Positions 33,940 to 44,700 of a DNA stretch of 64,000 nucleotides are shown here, piece after piece (position 1 is the first letter of the stretch; every line of letters starts with the position of its first letter). Position numbers and translations under genes: made by a program. Source of the DNA: Achromobacter spanius (lineage in GTDB: Bacteria > Pseudomonadota > Gammaproteobacteria > Burkholderiales > Burkholderiaceae_B). The stretch covers positions 1,798,001 to 1,862,000 of the forward strand of contig NZ_CP121261.1 of assembly GCF_029637605.1 (NCBI RefSeq), in the 5' to 3' direction. The notes under the pieces are model-generated. The model was not told the DNA's origin. It saw only the letters and a program-made list of their open reading frames with translations, and ran no database searches.

Positions 33940-35405
33940 GCCGGCATGGCCGCCATGGTTTGCGCAACCGCCGCCGTCAGCTTCTTGCCATACGGCACGT
34001 GCAGGAATTCATTGGGGCCGTGCGCGTTGGACTTCGGGCCCAACACGCCGCACACCATGAATTGCGCCTTCGGGAAGCCCTTTTGCAGGATGCTCATCAG
34101 CGGAATCGTGCCGCCCTGGCCGATGTAGCCGCAAGGCTGGCCGTAGTACTGCTGCGAGGCGGCGTCCAGCGCCTGGGTCAGCCAGGGCACGGATGCCGGC
34201 GCGTTCCAGCCGGTGGCGGCGCCTTCGTTGGCCTTGAAGATGACCTTGGCGTTATAGGGCGCGTCGGCTTCCAGCAGTTCCTTGATTTCCTGCGAGGCGG
34301 CCACGGCGTCAATCAGCGGCGGCAGGCGCAACGACAGCTTGAACGCGGTGCGCGGGCGCAGCACGTTGCCGGCGCTGGACAACGGCGGCAGGCCTTCGGC
34401 GCCGGTCACCGACAAGGTCGGGCGCCACGTGCGGTTCAGCAGCGCCTCTTCGGGCTCGGTCGTCATCGGCAGCACAAAACCGCCTTCCGCGCCGCAGCTC
34501 CAGGGGAAACGGCGCCACACTTCGTCACCCAGAATACGCGCGGTGGCGGTCACTTGTTCGACGCGGTCAGCGGGAATTTCGCAATGCAGGCTTTGCGGCA
34601 GCAGACGGCCGGTGGCGCTGTCTTCCAGGCGGTCCAGCAGATGGCGCAAGATGCGGAACGACGACGGCACCACGCCGCTGGAGTCGCCCGAGTGCACGCC
34701 TTCGTCCAGCACCTGCACTTCCAGCGTGCCGGCCACCATGCCGCGCAGCGAGGTCGTCATCCAGAGCTGGTCGTAGTTGCCGGCGCCCGAATCCAGGCAC
34801 ACCACCAGGGCCACGTTGCCCAGGCGGTCGCGCAGCGCATCCACATAGGGCAGCAGGTCGTAGCTGCCCGACTCTTCACAGGTTTCCACGATGCCCACGC
34901 AGCGCGGACGGGGCACGCCCTGCTTGTCCAGCGCCATGATGGCGGTCAGCGAGGCGTACACGGCGTAGCCGTCGTCCGCGCCGCCACGGCCGTAGAGCTT
35001 GCCGTCTTCGTACTTGGGGGTCCAGGGGCCAAGACCTGCGCGCCAGCCCGAGAATTCCGGCTGCTTGTCCAGGTGGCCGTACAGCAGCACGGTGTCGCCG
35101 TTGTCGCTGCGGGTGGCGGGCGCGTCAAAGAAAATGACGGGCGTGCGGCCCGGCAGGCGCACCACTTCCAGCGTCAGGCCCGAGACCTTCTGCGCTTCAA
35201 CCCAGGCGGCGGCATCGCGCACCACGCGCTCGATGAACGCGTTCTTTTCCCAGTCGGCGTCAAACGCGGGGCTTTTGGCGGGAATGGCGATGTAGTCGGT
35301 CAGCGCGGGGATGATTTCGTTGTCCCACTTGTCGTCGACAAAGGCCTGGAGGGCGTCGGGATCAAGGGTGGGCGGCAGTGCGTCGTCGGGGATACGGGCG
35401 TTCAT
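33936..35405 (-). CDS. M20-family metallopeptidase (dipeptidase/carboxypeptidase type)
   Basis: A 489-residue zinc peptidase. Metal ligands are in YGHLDKQP (H111, with catalytic D113), RGGADDGYA (D144) and ETCEESGS (E177 catalytic base, E178 ligand). The last ligand is in AHGPNEFLHVPYGKK near the C-terminus. A dimerisation lid lies between, with VHSGDSSGVVPSS. It probably cleaves dipeptides or acyl amino acids in the cytosol. It is upstream of and coupled to the DUF1415 gene. Confidence 0.92.
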   Translation of the reverse strand: MNARIPDDALPPTLDPDALQAFVDDKWDNEIIPALTDYIAIPAKSPAFDADWEKNAFIERVVRDAAAWVEAQKVSGLTLEVVRLPGRTPVIFFDAPATRSDNGDTVLLYGHLDKQPEFSGWRAGLGPWTPKYEDGKLYGRGGADDGYAVYASLTAIMALDKQGVPRPRCVGIVETCEESGSYDLLPYVDALRDRLGNVALVVCLDSGAGNYDQLWMTTSLRGMVAGTLEVQVLDEGVHSGDSSGVVPSSFRILRHLLDRLEDSATGRLLPQSLHCEIPADRVEQVTATARILGDEVWRRFPWSCGAEGGFVLPMTTEPEEALLNRTWRPTLSVTGAEGLPPLSSAGNVLRPRTAFKLSLRLPPLIDAVAASQEIKELLEADAPYNAKVIFKANEGAATGWNAPASVPWLTQALDAASQQYYGQPCGYIGQGGTIPLMSILQKGFPKAQFMVCGVLGPKSNAHGPNEFLHVPYGKKLTAAVAQTMAAMPA

Positions 35406-35564
35406 GGCGCGGAATCCTTTAGGGGTGCGTGGGGGGTGCGGGATTTGGGTAATTCGGTATTTTATGCCTGCCGTCGGCAGAGCGGGGCGAGCGGGATGGC
35501 GAACCCGGGCAGCGCGCGATACAGATCGAGGTCCAAATCAAGGCTCAGACCCGGCTCGGACGGG

Positions 35565-36482
35565 TCACCGCGCCGCGTACGCCTCGATGCGCGCCCACAC
35601 GTCTCGCGCCAGCGACTTGGCGTTATCCACCGACTGATAGATGCGGATTTCCATGTGGATGTCGTTGCGGGCGCTGTCGGCGCGCACGAGTGTACCGGCG
35701 CGTAAGTCGGCTTCGATCAGCGTGTGCGGCAACCAGGCCAGGCCGAAGCCTTGGCGCGCCATGGCGTGCAACGCGTCGGCAAGGTCCGACTCGTACATCG
35801 TCTGCAACTGCCCGATCAGGCACAGGCCGCGCAGCTTATCGTCCAGGATGCGGCCCAGCGACATGCTGTCGGCATACGCCAGGAACGGCACGGGCGGGTC
35901 CGACGGCAGCTTGGGCACCGCGTAGTGGGGATGGCGCCCGCCCGGCGACACCGGTGCGCTGACGGCCACCAGCTTATCGGCCCCCACCCGGCGCCAGCGG
36001 TAGCCGGGGTTGTCGATCTTGGCGTACAGCGGCTCGTGCGCGTGGCATAGCAAAAAATCCACCTCGCCATCCGCCAGCATGTCCACGCCGAAATTCAAGG
36101 TGGTGGTGACCACCTTGAGCTGAAACGCGGGCATGCCCTGCTGCACCCGCGCCATGACGCCGGGCAGCACCGAATGCGCCAGGGTCTTGCCCGACGCGAT
36201 GGTGATTTTCCGGTTGCGTTCCTGTTCAGGCTTTTGCAGCGCCTGGCGGGTGTCGCGCAGGATGTCCAGCACGTCGATGGCGGCGGCCAGCATGCTGCGC
36301 CCCGCCGCATTCAAGCTGGACACCTGATGGCCGCGCTCAACCAAGGGCACCCCGGCCCACTCCTCCAGCGCCTTGATGCGGCGTCCGAAAGCCGGATGCG
36401 TCACGTTGCGCGCCTCGGCCGCCTGAAACATGTTGCGCGACTTGGACAGCGCAACGAAGTCCTCAAGCCATTTGGTGTCCAT
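35565..36482 (-). CDS. LysR-family transcriptional regulator
   Basis: A 305-residue LysR protein. The winged HTH lies at 1-60 (MDTKWLEDFVALSKSRNMFQ start, AAEARNVTHPAFGRRIKALE recognition region) and the effector domain from about 90. The ATG at 36482 has AAAGAGA upstream; a longer frame to 36545 has no RBS. It is divergent from an esterase and a Bug gene, the usual layout for a LysR regulator of such cassettes. A 19-bp palindrome lies in the shared promoter. Confidence 0.92.
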   Translation of the reverse strand: MDTKWLEDFVALSKSRNMFQAAEARNVTHPAFGRRIKALEEWAGVPLVERGHQVSSLNAAGRSMLAAAIDVLDILRDTRQALQKPEQERNRKITIASGKTLAHSVLPGVMARVQQGMPAFQLKVVTTTLNFGVDMLADGEVDFLLCHAHEPLYAKIDNPGYRWRRVGADKLVAVSAPVSPGGRHPHYAVPKLPSDPPVPFLAYADSMSLGRILDDKLRGLCLIGQLQTMYESDLADALHAMARQGFGLAWLPHTLIEADLRAGTLVRADSARNDIHMEIRIYQSVDNAKSLARDVWARIEAYAAR

Positions 36483-36528
36483 GGGATCTCTTTCAGGGGA
36501 AGGCGCGCCCGGGCGGGCGGTGATGGGT

Positions 36529-36547
36529 CTGTGCCGATTCGGCACAG
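36529..36547. promoter_or_regulatory. 19-bp palindrome, candidate LysR operator
   Basis: CTGTGCCGATTCGGCACAG is a perfect odd-length inverted repeat in the 138-bp divergent promoter between the LysR gene and the esterase. It is 47 bp upstream of the LysR start and about 74 bp upstream of the esterase start, a usual place for a LysR binding site. Confidence 0.6.
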
Positions 36548-36620
36548 GGGCCGCTCATTTTGCACAAGGCTGATACATCTGGCAACTAACATTCCAGCAT
36601 CGTTTTTCTGGAAGGCGCCG

Positions 36621-37574
36621 ATGTCCGACACCCCCGTCCTGCTCAAATCCATCCGCAGCCATTTCGTGGGCGGCGCCGAGGCCGTGGCGGGCGGCGTGCC
36701 CATGCAGCAAAAGCAAGTGGTGGGCAACGCGCCCCGCCTGATCGACATGAATGGCGGCTACAGCGTCGGCCAGCTTTATGTGCAGGAATACCGGCTGGCC
36801 CAGCCGCGCCACCCCTACCCCGTGCTGCTGTGGCACGGCGGCGGCATGACGGGCGCGCAATGGGAAAGCACGCCGGACGGCCGCCAAGGCTGGCTGTGGC
36901 GTCTGCTGCAGGAGGGCTATGACGTGTTCGTGTCCGATGCGCCCGAACGTGGCCGCGCGTCGTGGGCGATGTACCCGCAGGTTTACGACAGCGCCCCCAT
37001 CTTCCGGTCCAAGGAAGAAGCCTGGCGCTTGTTCCGCATCGGGCCGGCCACGGGCTATGCCTCCGCCGGCCAGCCGCGCCAGGCCTATCCCGCGCAACAG
37101 TTCCCCGTCGACGCCTTCGACACCTTCGCCAAGCAGTTCGTGCCGCGCTGGCTGACCCATGGCGAGATGGCGCTGGATGCCTACCGGCAACTGCTGGACC
37201 TGGCCGGCCCTTGCATCGTCATCGGCCACAGTCAGGGCGGCGGCTACGCCACGCTGCTGGCGCAGGAATACGCCAGCACGGTGCGCGCCGTGGTGGCGCT
37301 GGAACCCACCGGCACCCCGGCCACGGCCCACGACGCCCTGCCCCCGCAACTGTTGGTCTGGGGCGACCACTTTGCCGCGGACGACACCTGGCAGCGCTAC
37401 CGCGCGCAGACGGACGCCTATTGGGCCGCCCTGCGCGCGGCCGGACAGCACGCCGACGTGCTGGACCTGCCTGCCACCGGCATCGCCGGCAATTCCCATT
37501 TCTGCATGCTGGATCGCAATAGCGACCAGATCGCCGAATTGATCGTCGATTGGCTCAATCGCAGCCTCGACTAA
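36621..37574 (+). CDS. Alpha/beta-hydrolase (esterase)
   Basis: A 317-residue alpha/beta-hydrolase with the oxyanion segment VLLWHGGGMTGAQW (about 68-81), nucleophile S204 in IGHSQGG and catalytic His H293 in GNSHFCMLD. No signal peptide. GGAAGG precedes the ATG. It forms a two-gene unit with the following Bug receptor (19 bp apart) under the divergent LysR. I infer it hydrolyses an ester, lactone or amide related to the ligand of that Bug protein. Confidence 0.88.
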   Translation: MSDTPVLLKSIRSHFVGGAEAVAGGVPMQQKQVVGNAPRLIDMNGGYSVGQLYVQEYRLAQPRHPYPVLLWHGGGMTGAQWESTPDGRQGWLWRLLQEGYDVFVSDAPERGRASWAMYPQVYDSAPIFRSKEEAWRLFRIGPATGYASAGQPRQAYPAQQFPVDAFDTFAKQFVPRWLTHGEMALDAYRQLLDLAGPCIVIGHSQGGGYATLLAQEYASTVRAVVALEPTGTPATAHDALPPQLLVWGDHFAADDTWQRYRAQTDAYWAALRAAGQHADVLDLPATGIAGNSHFCMLDRNSDQIAELIVDWLNRSLD

Positions 37575-37593
37575 CCTTCGCCTGGAGACACAG

Positions 37594-38577
37594 ATGACAT
37601 TCAAGAAAACCACCATCGCCCTGGCGCTGCTGACCGGCGCCACGCTGGCCGCCGGCGCCGCGTCGGCGCAACAAGCCGCCTACCCCAACAAGCCCGTGCG
37701 CCTGATCGTGCCGTTTGCCCCGGGCGGCACCGCCGACATCATCGGCCGCGTGTTCGCGGCGCAATTGGGCACCGAGCTGGGCGCCACCGTGGTCGTTGAA
37801 AACAAGGCCGGCGCCGGCGGCTCGATCGGCACCCGCTACGTGGCGGATGCCGCGCCCGACGGCTATGTGCTGCTGCTGGCGTCGTCCAGCACGCACGGCA
37901 CCAACCCGGCGGTGTACAAGACGCTGACGTATGACGCCGTGCAGGACTTCACGCCGATCACGCAGTTGGTGACGGTGCCGGGCGTGCTGAGCGTCACCAA
38001 GGACTTCCCCGCCACCGACCTGAACGCGCTGATCGCGACGTCGAAGGCAAACCCCGACAAATACACCTACGCCTCGTCCGGCGCGGGCGGCCTGGGCAAC
38101 CTGGCGATGGAATTGATGAAGTCGATGACGGGCGCCAAGCTGATGCACATTGCGTACCGTGGCGCGGGCCCCGCGTTCACCTATGTGATCAGCGGCCAGG
38201 TGTCGATGATCTGGGAACCCGTGCCGGCCTCGCTGCCGTATATCAAGAGCGGTCAGATCCGCCCCATCGCCATCGCGGCGGATGTGCGTTCGCCCGAATT
38301 GCCCGATACGCCGACCTTCAAGGAAGCCGGCCTGCCGCGCTACGAAGCCAACGCCTGGAACGGCCTGCTGGCGCCCAAGGGCCTGCCGGACGATGTGAAG
38401 AAGGCGCTGCACGACGCCTCGGTCAAGGCCCTGAACACCCCCGAAGTCAAAGCCAAGCTGGCCAACCTGGGCGGCACGGTCGTCGCCGGTACACCTGAAG
38501 CCTTCCAGCAAGTCATCGCCAGCGACGTCAAGAAGTGGAAGCACGTCGCGGCGGACGCAAACATCCGCCTTGAGTAG
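37594..38577 (+). CDS. Bug-family periplasmic solute receptor
   Basis: A 327-residue Bug protein with a Sec signal (ALALLTGATLAAGAASAQQ), ligand loops PFAPGGTADIIGR, VVENKAGAGGSIGTR and DGYVLLLASSSTHGTNP, and the IAYRGAGPAFTYVISGQ segment. It follows the esterase gene by 19 bp. Its TAG stop (38575-38577) is part of the first copy of a 68-bp dispersed repeat, so the original end of the gene may have been replaced. The C-terminus (HVAADANIRLE) has normal length for the family. Confidence 0.92.
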   Translation: MTFKKTTIALALLTGATLAAGAASAQQAAYPNKPVRLIVPFAPGGTADIIGRVFAAQLGTELGATVVVENKAGAGGSIGTRYVADAAPDGYVLLLASSSTHGTNPAVYKTLTYDAVQDFTPITQLVTVPGVLSVTKDFPATDLNALIATSKANPDKYTYASSGAGGLGNLAMELMKSMTGAKLMHIAYRGAGPAFTYVISGQVSMIWEPVPASLPYIKSGQIRPIAIAADVRSPELPDTPTFKEAGLPRYEANAWNGLLAPKGLPDDVKKALHDASVKALNTPEVKAKLANLGGTVVAGTPEAFQQVIASDVKKWKHVAADANIRLE

Positions 38578-38641
38578 GATGGGTGAAGCGCGGGAAAGTG
38601 GACAGAAGAACCCAAACGTCGAACGCGCGCAACCCATCAAG
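38575..38641 (+). repeat. Dispersed 68-bp repeat, copy 1
   Basis: It starts TAGGATGGGTGAAGCGCGGG and ends CGCGCGCAACCCATCAAG. The ends (GATGGGT / ACCCATC) are inverted. Its first three bases are the stop codon of the Bug gene. Confidence 0.8.
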
Positions 38642-38686
38642 CAGCGGTGATTAATCCATCATTCCGGCCATATCATCACGGCCCAA

Positions 38687-38753
38687 CGATGGGTTTCGCG
38701 CGATCGGGGTTTTCTTTCTTTTAGACGCCATCGCGCGCTGCACCCATCCTACG
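38687..38753 (-). repeat. Dispersed 68-bp repeat, copy 2 (inverted)
   Basis: Same element in opposite orientation. It ends GCGCGCTGCACCCATCCTACG. With copy 3 it forms a perfect 22-bp inverted repeat across a 9-bp loop (38754-38762). Confidence 0.8.
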
Positions 38754-38762
38754 AGGTAACAC

Positions 38763-38830
38763 CGTAGGATGGGTGCAGCGCGCGGAAAACGACAAAAGAA
38801 CATCGACGCCAAACGCGCAAACCCATCAAG
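38763..38830 (+). repeat. Dispersed 68-bp repeat, copy 3
   Basis: It starts CGTAGGATGGGTGCAGCGCG and ends AAACCCATCAAG. Copies 2 and 3 face each other and could form a long hairpin or cruciform between the convergent Bug and chemotaxis genes. It may also serve as a bidirectional terminator. Confidence 0.8.
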
Positions 38831-38849
38831 TGCCCGTATCCGAGGCGCT

Positions 38850-40493
38850 TCATGAAGGGACCCAATCACCCCCAATCATCACCGGCTCAACACCCCGCCC
38901 CAACGCCGGCGCATCCGCATCAATCACCTGCCCACCGGCTTGCAACTTAAACACCGCCACCGCCTCACGCAACTGCTGCGCCTGCGCCTCCAATGACGCC
39001 GCCGACGCCGCGGCCTGCTCGACCAGCGCCGCGTTTTGCTGCGTCACGCTGTCCATCTGCGACACCGCCTGATTCACCTGCTGAATGCCCTGCGACTGCT
39101 CTTCCGACGCGCTGGAAATTTCGTTGATGATGTCCGTCACGCGGCGCACCGACGTCACGATTTCCTGCATCGTCGCACCCGCGGCTTCCACCTGATCCGA
39201 CCCGATCGACACCTTTTGCACCGACTCGTCGATCAGCCCCTTGATCTCTTTGGCGGCCTGCCCGCTGCGTTGCGCCAGGGCGCGCACTTCGCTGGCCACC
39301 ACCGCAAAGCCCTTGCCTTGCTCGCCGGCCCGCGCCGCTTCCACGGCCGCGTTCAGCGCCAGGATGTTGGTCTGGAATGCAATCCCGTCGATCACGCCCA
39401 CAATATCGGCGATGCGCTTGGAGCTATCCGCGATGCCGCGCATGGTGCCCACCACGTCGCCCACGGCCTTGCCGCCGCGCGTGGCCACTTCGGACGCCGC
39501 CGATGCCAACTGCGAGGCACTGCGCGAACTATCGGCGTTGTTCTTCACCGTGGACGACAGCTCGTCCATGCTGGCGGCGGTTTCTTCCAAAGACGCGGCC
39601 TGCTGCTCGGTGCGCGATGACAGATCGATGTTGCCCGCCGCGATTTCGCGCGAACCGGTGTGGATCTCTTCCACGCCCAGGCGCACGGCCGACACGGTAC
39701 GGCTCAAGCTGTCCTGCATGCGCTTGACGGCGGCGTACAGCACGCCGATTTCGTTGTTGCCGCGCTGCTCGATGCGATTGCTGAGGTCGCCACCCGCGAT
39801 GCGGTCGAACAAGCGGCCCGCCTCGTGCAGCGGACGGAACACGGACCGCGCAAAGATCGCGTACAAGCTCACCACCAACACCGCCACCACCGCCAACAGA
39901 CAGAGCAGCAAGACGATTGCGCCATTGATGCTGGTGGACGCATCGCGCGCCACGCGCTGGCCCACGTCATCGGCGTAGTCCACGTAGCTCTTGATGGCCT
40001 GCGTGAACGCGGTGCCCAGCGGCGTGACTTTTTCAAGGTTCAGACGGCTGGCATCTTGCGGCTTGCCCGCGCGAATGGCCGCCACCATCGGCGTGATCGC
40101 ATCGCGCTGATAAACGTCGTAGGCGGCCAACGCGGCGTCGAACAGCGGCTTACCTTGTGTCGACGTCTCGGGCAGCTTGCGCGCCATCTCTATCAAATCA
40201 GACGCCCTTTTCGTATAGCCATCCAGGCGCTGCATGCTGGTCAGGCTGTCGATGGACTTTCCTTCCAGCAGCGCGCTTTGCGCGGCCAGCAATACCAGAC
40301 GCGCGCGCAGCAGTTCGGCGCCGGCGCCATCCACGGCATTGGCGCGAACCAGATTGGTGTCCAGCAGCACTTCGATGGACGTGCGATTGGACGTCAGTTG
40401 CTGATGCACGGCGACGCCGGTCAACAGGAAAAGCGCAAAGAAGACGCCCAAGGCGGTCGTCAGAATTGCGCGGATACTTAAATTCTTGAACAT
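38850..40493 (-). CDS. Methyl-accepting chemotaxis protein
   Basis: A 547-residue chemoreceptor with TM1 at about 8-30, a periplasmic four-helix sensor of Tar/Tsr type (about 31-188) and TM2 at about 191-213. A HAMP domain (214-266, [20 protein letters not shown]) and the cytoplasmic signalling domain with the hairpin tip [20 protein letters not shown] follow. No CheR-binding NWETF-type pentapeptide is at the end (GGDWVPS). Ligand unknown. No other chemotaxis genes are near. Confidence 0.95.
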   Translation of the reverse strand: MFKNLSIRAILTTALGVFFALFLLTGVAVHQQLTSNRTSIEVLLDTNLVRANAVDGAGAELLRARLVLLAAQSALLEGKSIDSLTSMQRLDGYTKRASDLIEMARKLPETSTQGKPLFDAALAAYDVYQRDAITPMVAAIRAGKPQDASRLNLEKVTPLGTAFTQAIKSYVDYADDVGQRVARDASTSINGAIVLLLCLLAVVAVLVVSLYAIFARSVFRPLHEAGRLFDRIAGGDLSNRIEQRGNNEIGVLYAAVKRMQDSLSRTVSAVRLGVEEIHTGSREIAAGNIDLSSRTEQQAASLEETAASMDELSSTVKNNADSSRSASQLASAASEVATRGGKAVGDVVGTMRGIADSSKRIADIVGVIDGIAFQTNILALNAAVEAARAGEQGKGFAVVASEVRALAQRSGQAAKEIKGLIDESVQKVSIGSDQVEAAGATMQEIVTSVRRVTDIINEISSASEEQSQGIQQVNQAVSQMDSVTQQNAALVEQAAASAASLEAQAQQLREAVAVFKLQAGGQVIDADAPALGRGVEPVMIGGDWVPS

Positions 40494-40784
40494 GAAAAGG
40501 CCACTCCCGGGGATTGCAGTACGCTCCCCCGGTTAACGGCATCTTGCAACTAAAAGTTAAATATCTCAGACCGTTACAAAAGTTTGACAACGTGCTTCAC
40601 GGCGCGACGTCAATCGCCCCGCAAGGCGCGCCGTTGCTGGATGTGCGCGATCCGCAGCCCCCACTCCCCACCACCGCTGCTTGCGGCCATGAAAAGTATG
40701 AACTACGGTCGGTCGGCAATTCAGATGCGAGCAGCCGGGGACCTTTCAGTTGGATCGACTGAGCAATTACGGGGAGGCATCAAC

Positions 40785-41693
40785 ATGAAGTTGCAGCAAG
40801 TATTCGACTTTCTTGCCGTCACGCAACATGGCAGCGTGCACGCGGCAGCCCGGGCCACCGGGCAAACCCAACCAGCATTAACCAAGTCCTTGCGGCGGCT
40901 TGAACGCACGCTGGGACTGCCGTTATTCGACCGGCACGCCAAAGGCATGCGGCCCAACGACTACGGCAAACGCTTTCTGCCCCACGCCCAACACCTGGTT
41001 CACGAGACCAAGCGCGCCCGCGACACCATGTCGCAAATGCGCGGTGAACGGCTGGGCACCGTGCAGTACGGCATCTCGGCGGCGGCATCCGTCCTGCTGT
41101 CCACGTCCGCCATCCACCGTTTTCGGCAACGCTACCCCGAGGTAGAACTCAGTTGCCGCAGCGGCCTTTACCACACCCTGACACCGCTGCTGCGCGAAGG
41201 CCAACTGGATTTCGCCATTTGCTCGCTGAACGCGGACGACACCGACCCGCAGCTCAAGGCGCGCGTGCTGCTGACCAGCCCGTTGGTGATGGCCGCCCGT
41301 CGCGACCACCCCTTGGGGCAGGCGCGCAGCCTGCATGAACTTAGTGAGGCGGTGTTCGCGGTGGCGGGGCCGCCGGGCCAACCGGGCGCATCCGTCTACC
41401 CCGTGTTCAGCCAAGCGGGCCTGGGCATCCCACGGGTGGACATGCAGACGGATGGCTTGATCGACACGGCCGCGCTGGTGGCCAACAGCGACCGCATGGC
41501 CCTGCTGCCCACGGCGTTGATCACTACCGGCCTGTTACGCGAGCAACTGGACATCGTGCCCATAGTCGAGCCGCTGCCCAGCTATGTGATCGGCTTGATC
41601 CAACGCACCGCGCAGCCCTTGACGCCGGCGGCGGAAGAACTGTCGACTCAGTTTGAACGCGAAGCCGCCGACCTGCGCACGGCTTCGCCTTGA
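40785..41693 (+). CDS. LysR-family transcriptional regulator
   Basis: A 302-residue LysR protein. The HTH lies at 1-60 (MKLQQVFDFLAVTQHGSVHA, then AARATGQTQPALTKSLRRLE), and a full effector domain follows. GGGGAGG lies about 8 nt before the ATG. It is divergent from the chemoreceptor gene and convergent with purL. No obvious metabolic target is adjacent. It may control the chemoreceptor or a distant gene. Confidence 0.9.
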   Translation: MKLQQVFDFLAVTQHGSVHAAARATGQTQPALTKSLRRLERTLGLPLFDRHAKGMRPNDYGKRFLPHAQHLVHETKRARDTMSQMRGERLGTVQYGISAAASVLLSTSAIHRFRQRYPEVELSCRSGLYHTLTPLLREGQLDFAICSLNADDTDPQLKARVLLTSPLVMAARRDHPLGQARSLHELSEAVFAVAGPPGQPGASVYPVFSQAGLGIPRVDMQTDGLIDTAALVANSDRMALLPTALITTGLLREQLDIVPIVEPLPSYVIGLIQRTAQPLTPAAEELSTQFEREAADLRTASP

Positions 41694-41726
41694 CGGGCTA
41701 ACTTACCGCCCGCGTGTCTGGATGAT

Positions 41727-44700
41727 TTACTTCAGCCAGGCGCGCGCGTTGCGGAAGATGCGCATCCAGGGGCTGTACGCGCCGCCCTTGTCCGCATTGC
41801 CCCATTTCTCGGGCGCCCAAGACATCATGACGTTGCGGGTCACGCGCTCGGGGTGCGGCATCAAGACCGTGAAGCGGCCATCGGCCGTGGTGACGGAAGT
41901 CAGGCCGCCGGGGCTGCCGTTCGGGTTGAACGGATAGGCTTCGGTGGCTAGTCCACGGTTGTCGATGTAGCGCGCGGCAGCCAGCACGCGGCTGGCGTCG
42001 CCCTGCTGCGAAAAGTCGGCATAGCCTTCGCCGTGGGCCACGGCCACCGGAATACGGGCGCCTTCCATGCCGGCAAAGAAGATGGACGGCGACTTGGCCA
42101 CTTCCACCATCGACAGGCGCGCTTCGTATTTTTCGGACTGGTTGCGCGTGAAGCGCGGCCAGTGCTCGGCGCCCGGAATCATCGGGGCCAAGGCCGCCAT
42201 CATCTGGCAGCCGTTGCACACGCCCAGCGCGAACGTATCCGGACGCGCAAAGTACGCGGCGAACTGATCCGACAACTGGCTGTTGAAGCGGATGGTGCGC
42301 GCCCAGCCTTCGCCGGCGCCCAGCACGTCGCCGTAGCTGAAACCGCCCACGGCCACCAGGCCTTGCATCTGCGCCAGGTCCACGCGGCCGGCCAAGAGGT
42401 CGGTCATGTGCACGTCGATGGCTTCAAAGCCCGACGTATCGAAGGCCCAGGCCATTTCCACCTGGCTGTTGCAACCCTGCTCGCGCAGGATGGCCACGCG
42501 CGGACGCTTGCCGGTGTTGATGAAGGGCGCGGCAATGTCTTCTTGCGGGTCGAAGGACACGTTCGGGCTCATGCCGGGGTCGGTCGTATCGTTCCAGACG
42601 TCAAGTTCCGCTTGCGCGCACGCCGGGTTGTCGCGTCGGGCCATGATGCGGTAGGACACTTCGCTCCAGGCGCGGCCGAGTTCAGCGCGCGGCTGGCCCC
42701 AGACCTTCTTGCCATCGCGATAGAACTCGACTTCGTCGGCGCCATTCAGGCCGCCGATGACGTGCGAGTGGGCCGACAGGCCCGCGCCGCGCAGCACTTG
42801 CATGACGGCGTCGCGTTGCGAGGCCGGCACCTGGATGACGGCGCCCGCTTCTTCCGAGAACAGCGCCTTCAGCGTCAGCTCTTCGCGTTGCACCTTCACT
42901 TGATCCGGGCGGATCTTGTAGTCGCCCCAATCCGCCGATTGCGGATCGAAGGTCAGCATGTCCAGGTTCACGGACACGCCGGTGCGGCCGGCGAAGGCCA
43001 TTTCGGTCAGCGTGGCGAACAAGCCGCCGTCGGAACGGTCGTGGTAGGCCAGGATGGTGCCGGCTTCGGCCAGCGTGCGGATCGTGATGAAGAACGCGCG
43101 CAGGTCTTGCGGCGCGTCGATGTCCGGCACGGTTTCGCCGATCTGGTTGTACGTCTGCGCCAGGATGGAACCACCCATGCGGTGACGGCCACGGCCCAGG
43201 TCAATCAAAATCAGCACGCTGTCGCCCGCGTCGGTGCGCAGTTGCGGGGTCAGGCTGGCGCGCACGTCGGCAACGGGCGCAAACGCCGTCACCACCAGCG
43301 ACACCGGCGCCACCACCTGGCGCTGCTCGCCGTCCTGTTCCCAGGACGTCTTCATGGACAGGGAATCCTTGCCCACCGGAATGGACAGGCCGGTGGCCTG
43401 GCACAGTTCGCTGACGGCGGACACGGTGTCATACAGCGCGGCGTCCTGGCCGTCGACGCCGCAAGCGGCCATCCAGTTGGCGGACAGCTTGATGTCTTCC
43501 AGGCGCGCCACGTCGGCGGCGGCCAGGTTGGTCAGCGCTTCGGCCACGGCCATGCGGCCGGACGCCGGGGCGTCGAGCATGGCGATGGGGGTGCGTTCGC
43601 CCATCGACATGGCTTCGCCACGGAAGCCTTCATAGTCGGCCAAGGTAACCGCGCAATCGGCCACCGGCACTTGCCACGGGCCGACCATCTGGTCGCGGCT
43701 GGACAGCCCGCCCACGGTGCGGTCGCCGATGGTGATCAGGAAGGACTTGTTGGCGACCGTGGGGTGACGCAGCACGCGGTAGGCGGCTTCGGTCAGGTCG
43801 ATGCCGGCCAGGTCCAGCGGCGCGGACACGCCCGGCAGGCGGCGCACGTCGCGCGTCATGCGCGGCGGCTTGCCCAGGATGACGTCGATCGGCACGTCCA
43901 CGGGACGCACTTCGGCGTCGCCTTGCGGGCGGATCGTGTCCAGGCCCGGCAGACCCTCGCCGTCCACCACGCGCAGTTGGCGCTCTTCGGTGGCCACACC
44001 CACCACCGCGTACGGGCAGCGTTCGCGGCGGGCGATGGCGTCAAAGCGTTCCAGGTCTTTCGGCAGAATCGACAGAACATAGCGTTCCTGCGACTCATTG
44101 CTCCAGATTTCAGCGGGCGACAAGCCCGACTCTTCCAGCGGCACGCGCTTCAAGTCAAAGATGGCGCCACGGCCGGCGTCGTTGACCAATTCCGGGAAGG
44201 CATTGGACAAGCCGCCCGCGCCCACGTCGTGGATGGCGATGATGGGGTTGTTCTCGGCCTGCTGCCAGCAGCGGTCAATGACTTCTTGCGCACGGCGTTC
44301 GATTTCCGGGTTGCCGCGCTGGACGGAATCAAAGTCCAGTTCGGCCGAGTTGCTGCCCATGCTGATGCTGGAGGCGGCGCCGCCGCCCATGCCGATACGG
44401 AAGCCCGGGCCGCCCAGTTGGATCAGCAGCGCGCCGGGGGGAATCACGTCTTTGTGGGTCAGACCCGCGTCGATGCTGCCCAGGCCGCCCGCGATCATGA
44501 TGGGCTTGTGATAGCCCCAGCGCGTGCCGCCAGCGGTTTGCTCAAACGAACGGAAGTAGCCCAGCAGGTTGGGCCGGCCGAATTCATTGTTGAACGCGGC
44601 GCCGCCGATGGGGCCGTCGATCATGATGGACAAGGGCGAGGCGATGCGCTCGGGCAGGCCGTGGTGGTCGGCTTCCCAGGGTTGCAGCGCGTCGTCGAAA

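Noticed and set aside
38575..38830. Regularly placed repeats considered as a CRISPR array
   Set aside because: Copies alternate in orientation, are about 68 bp long and have no uniform spacers; they fit a REP/BIME-type element.
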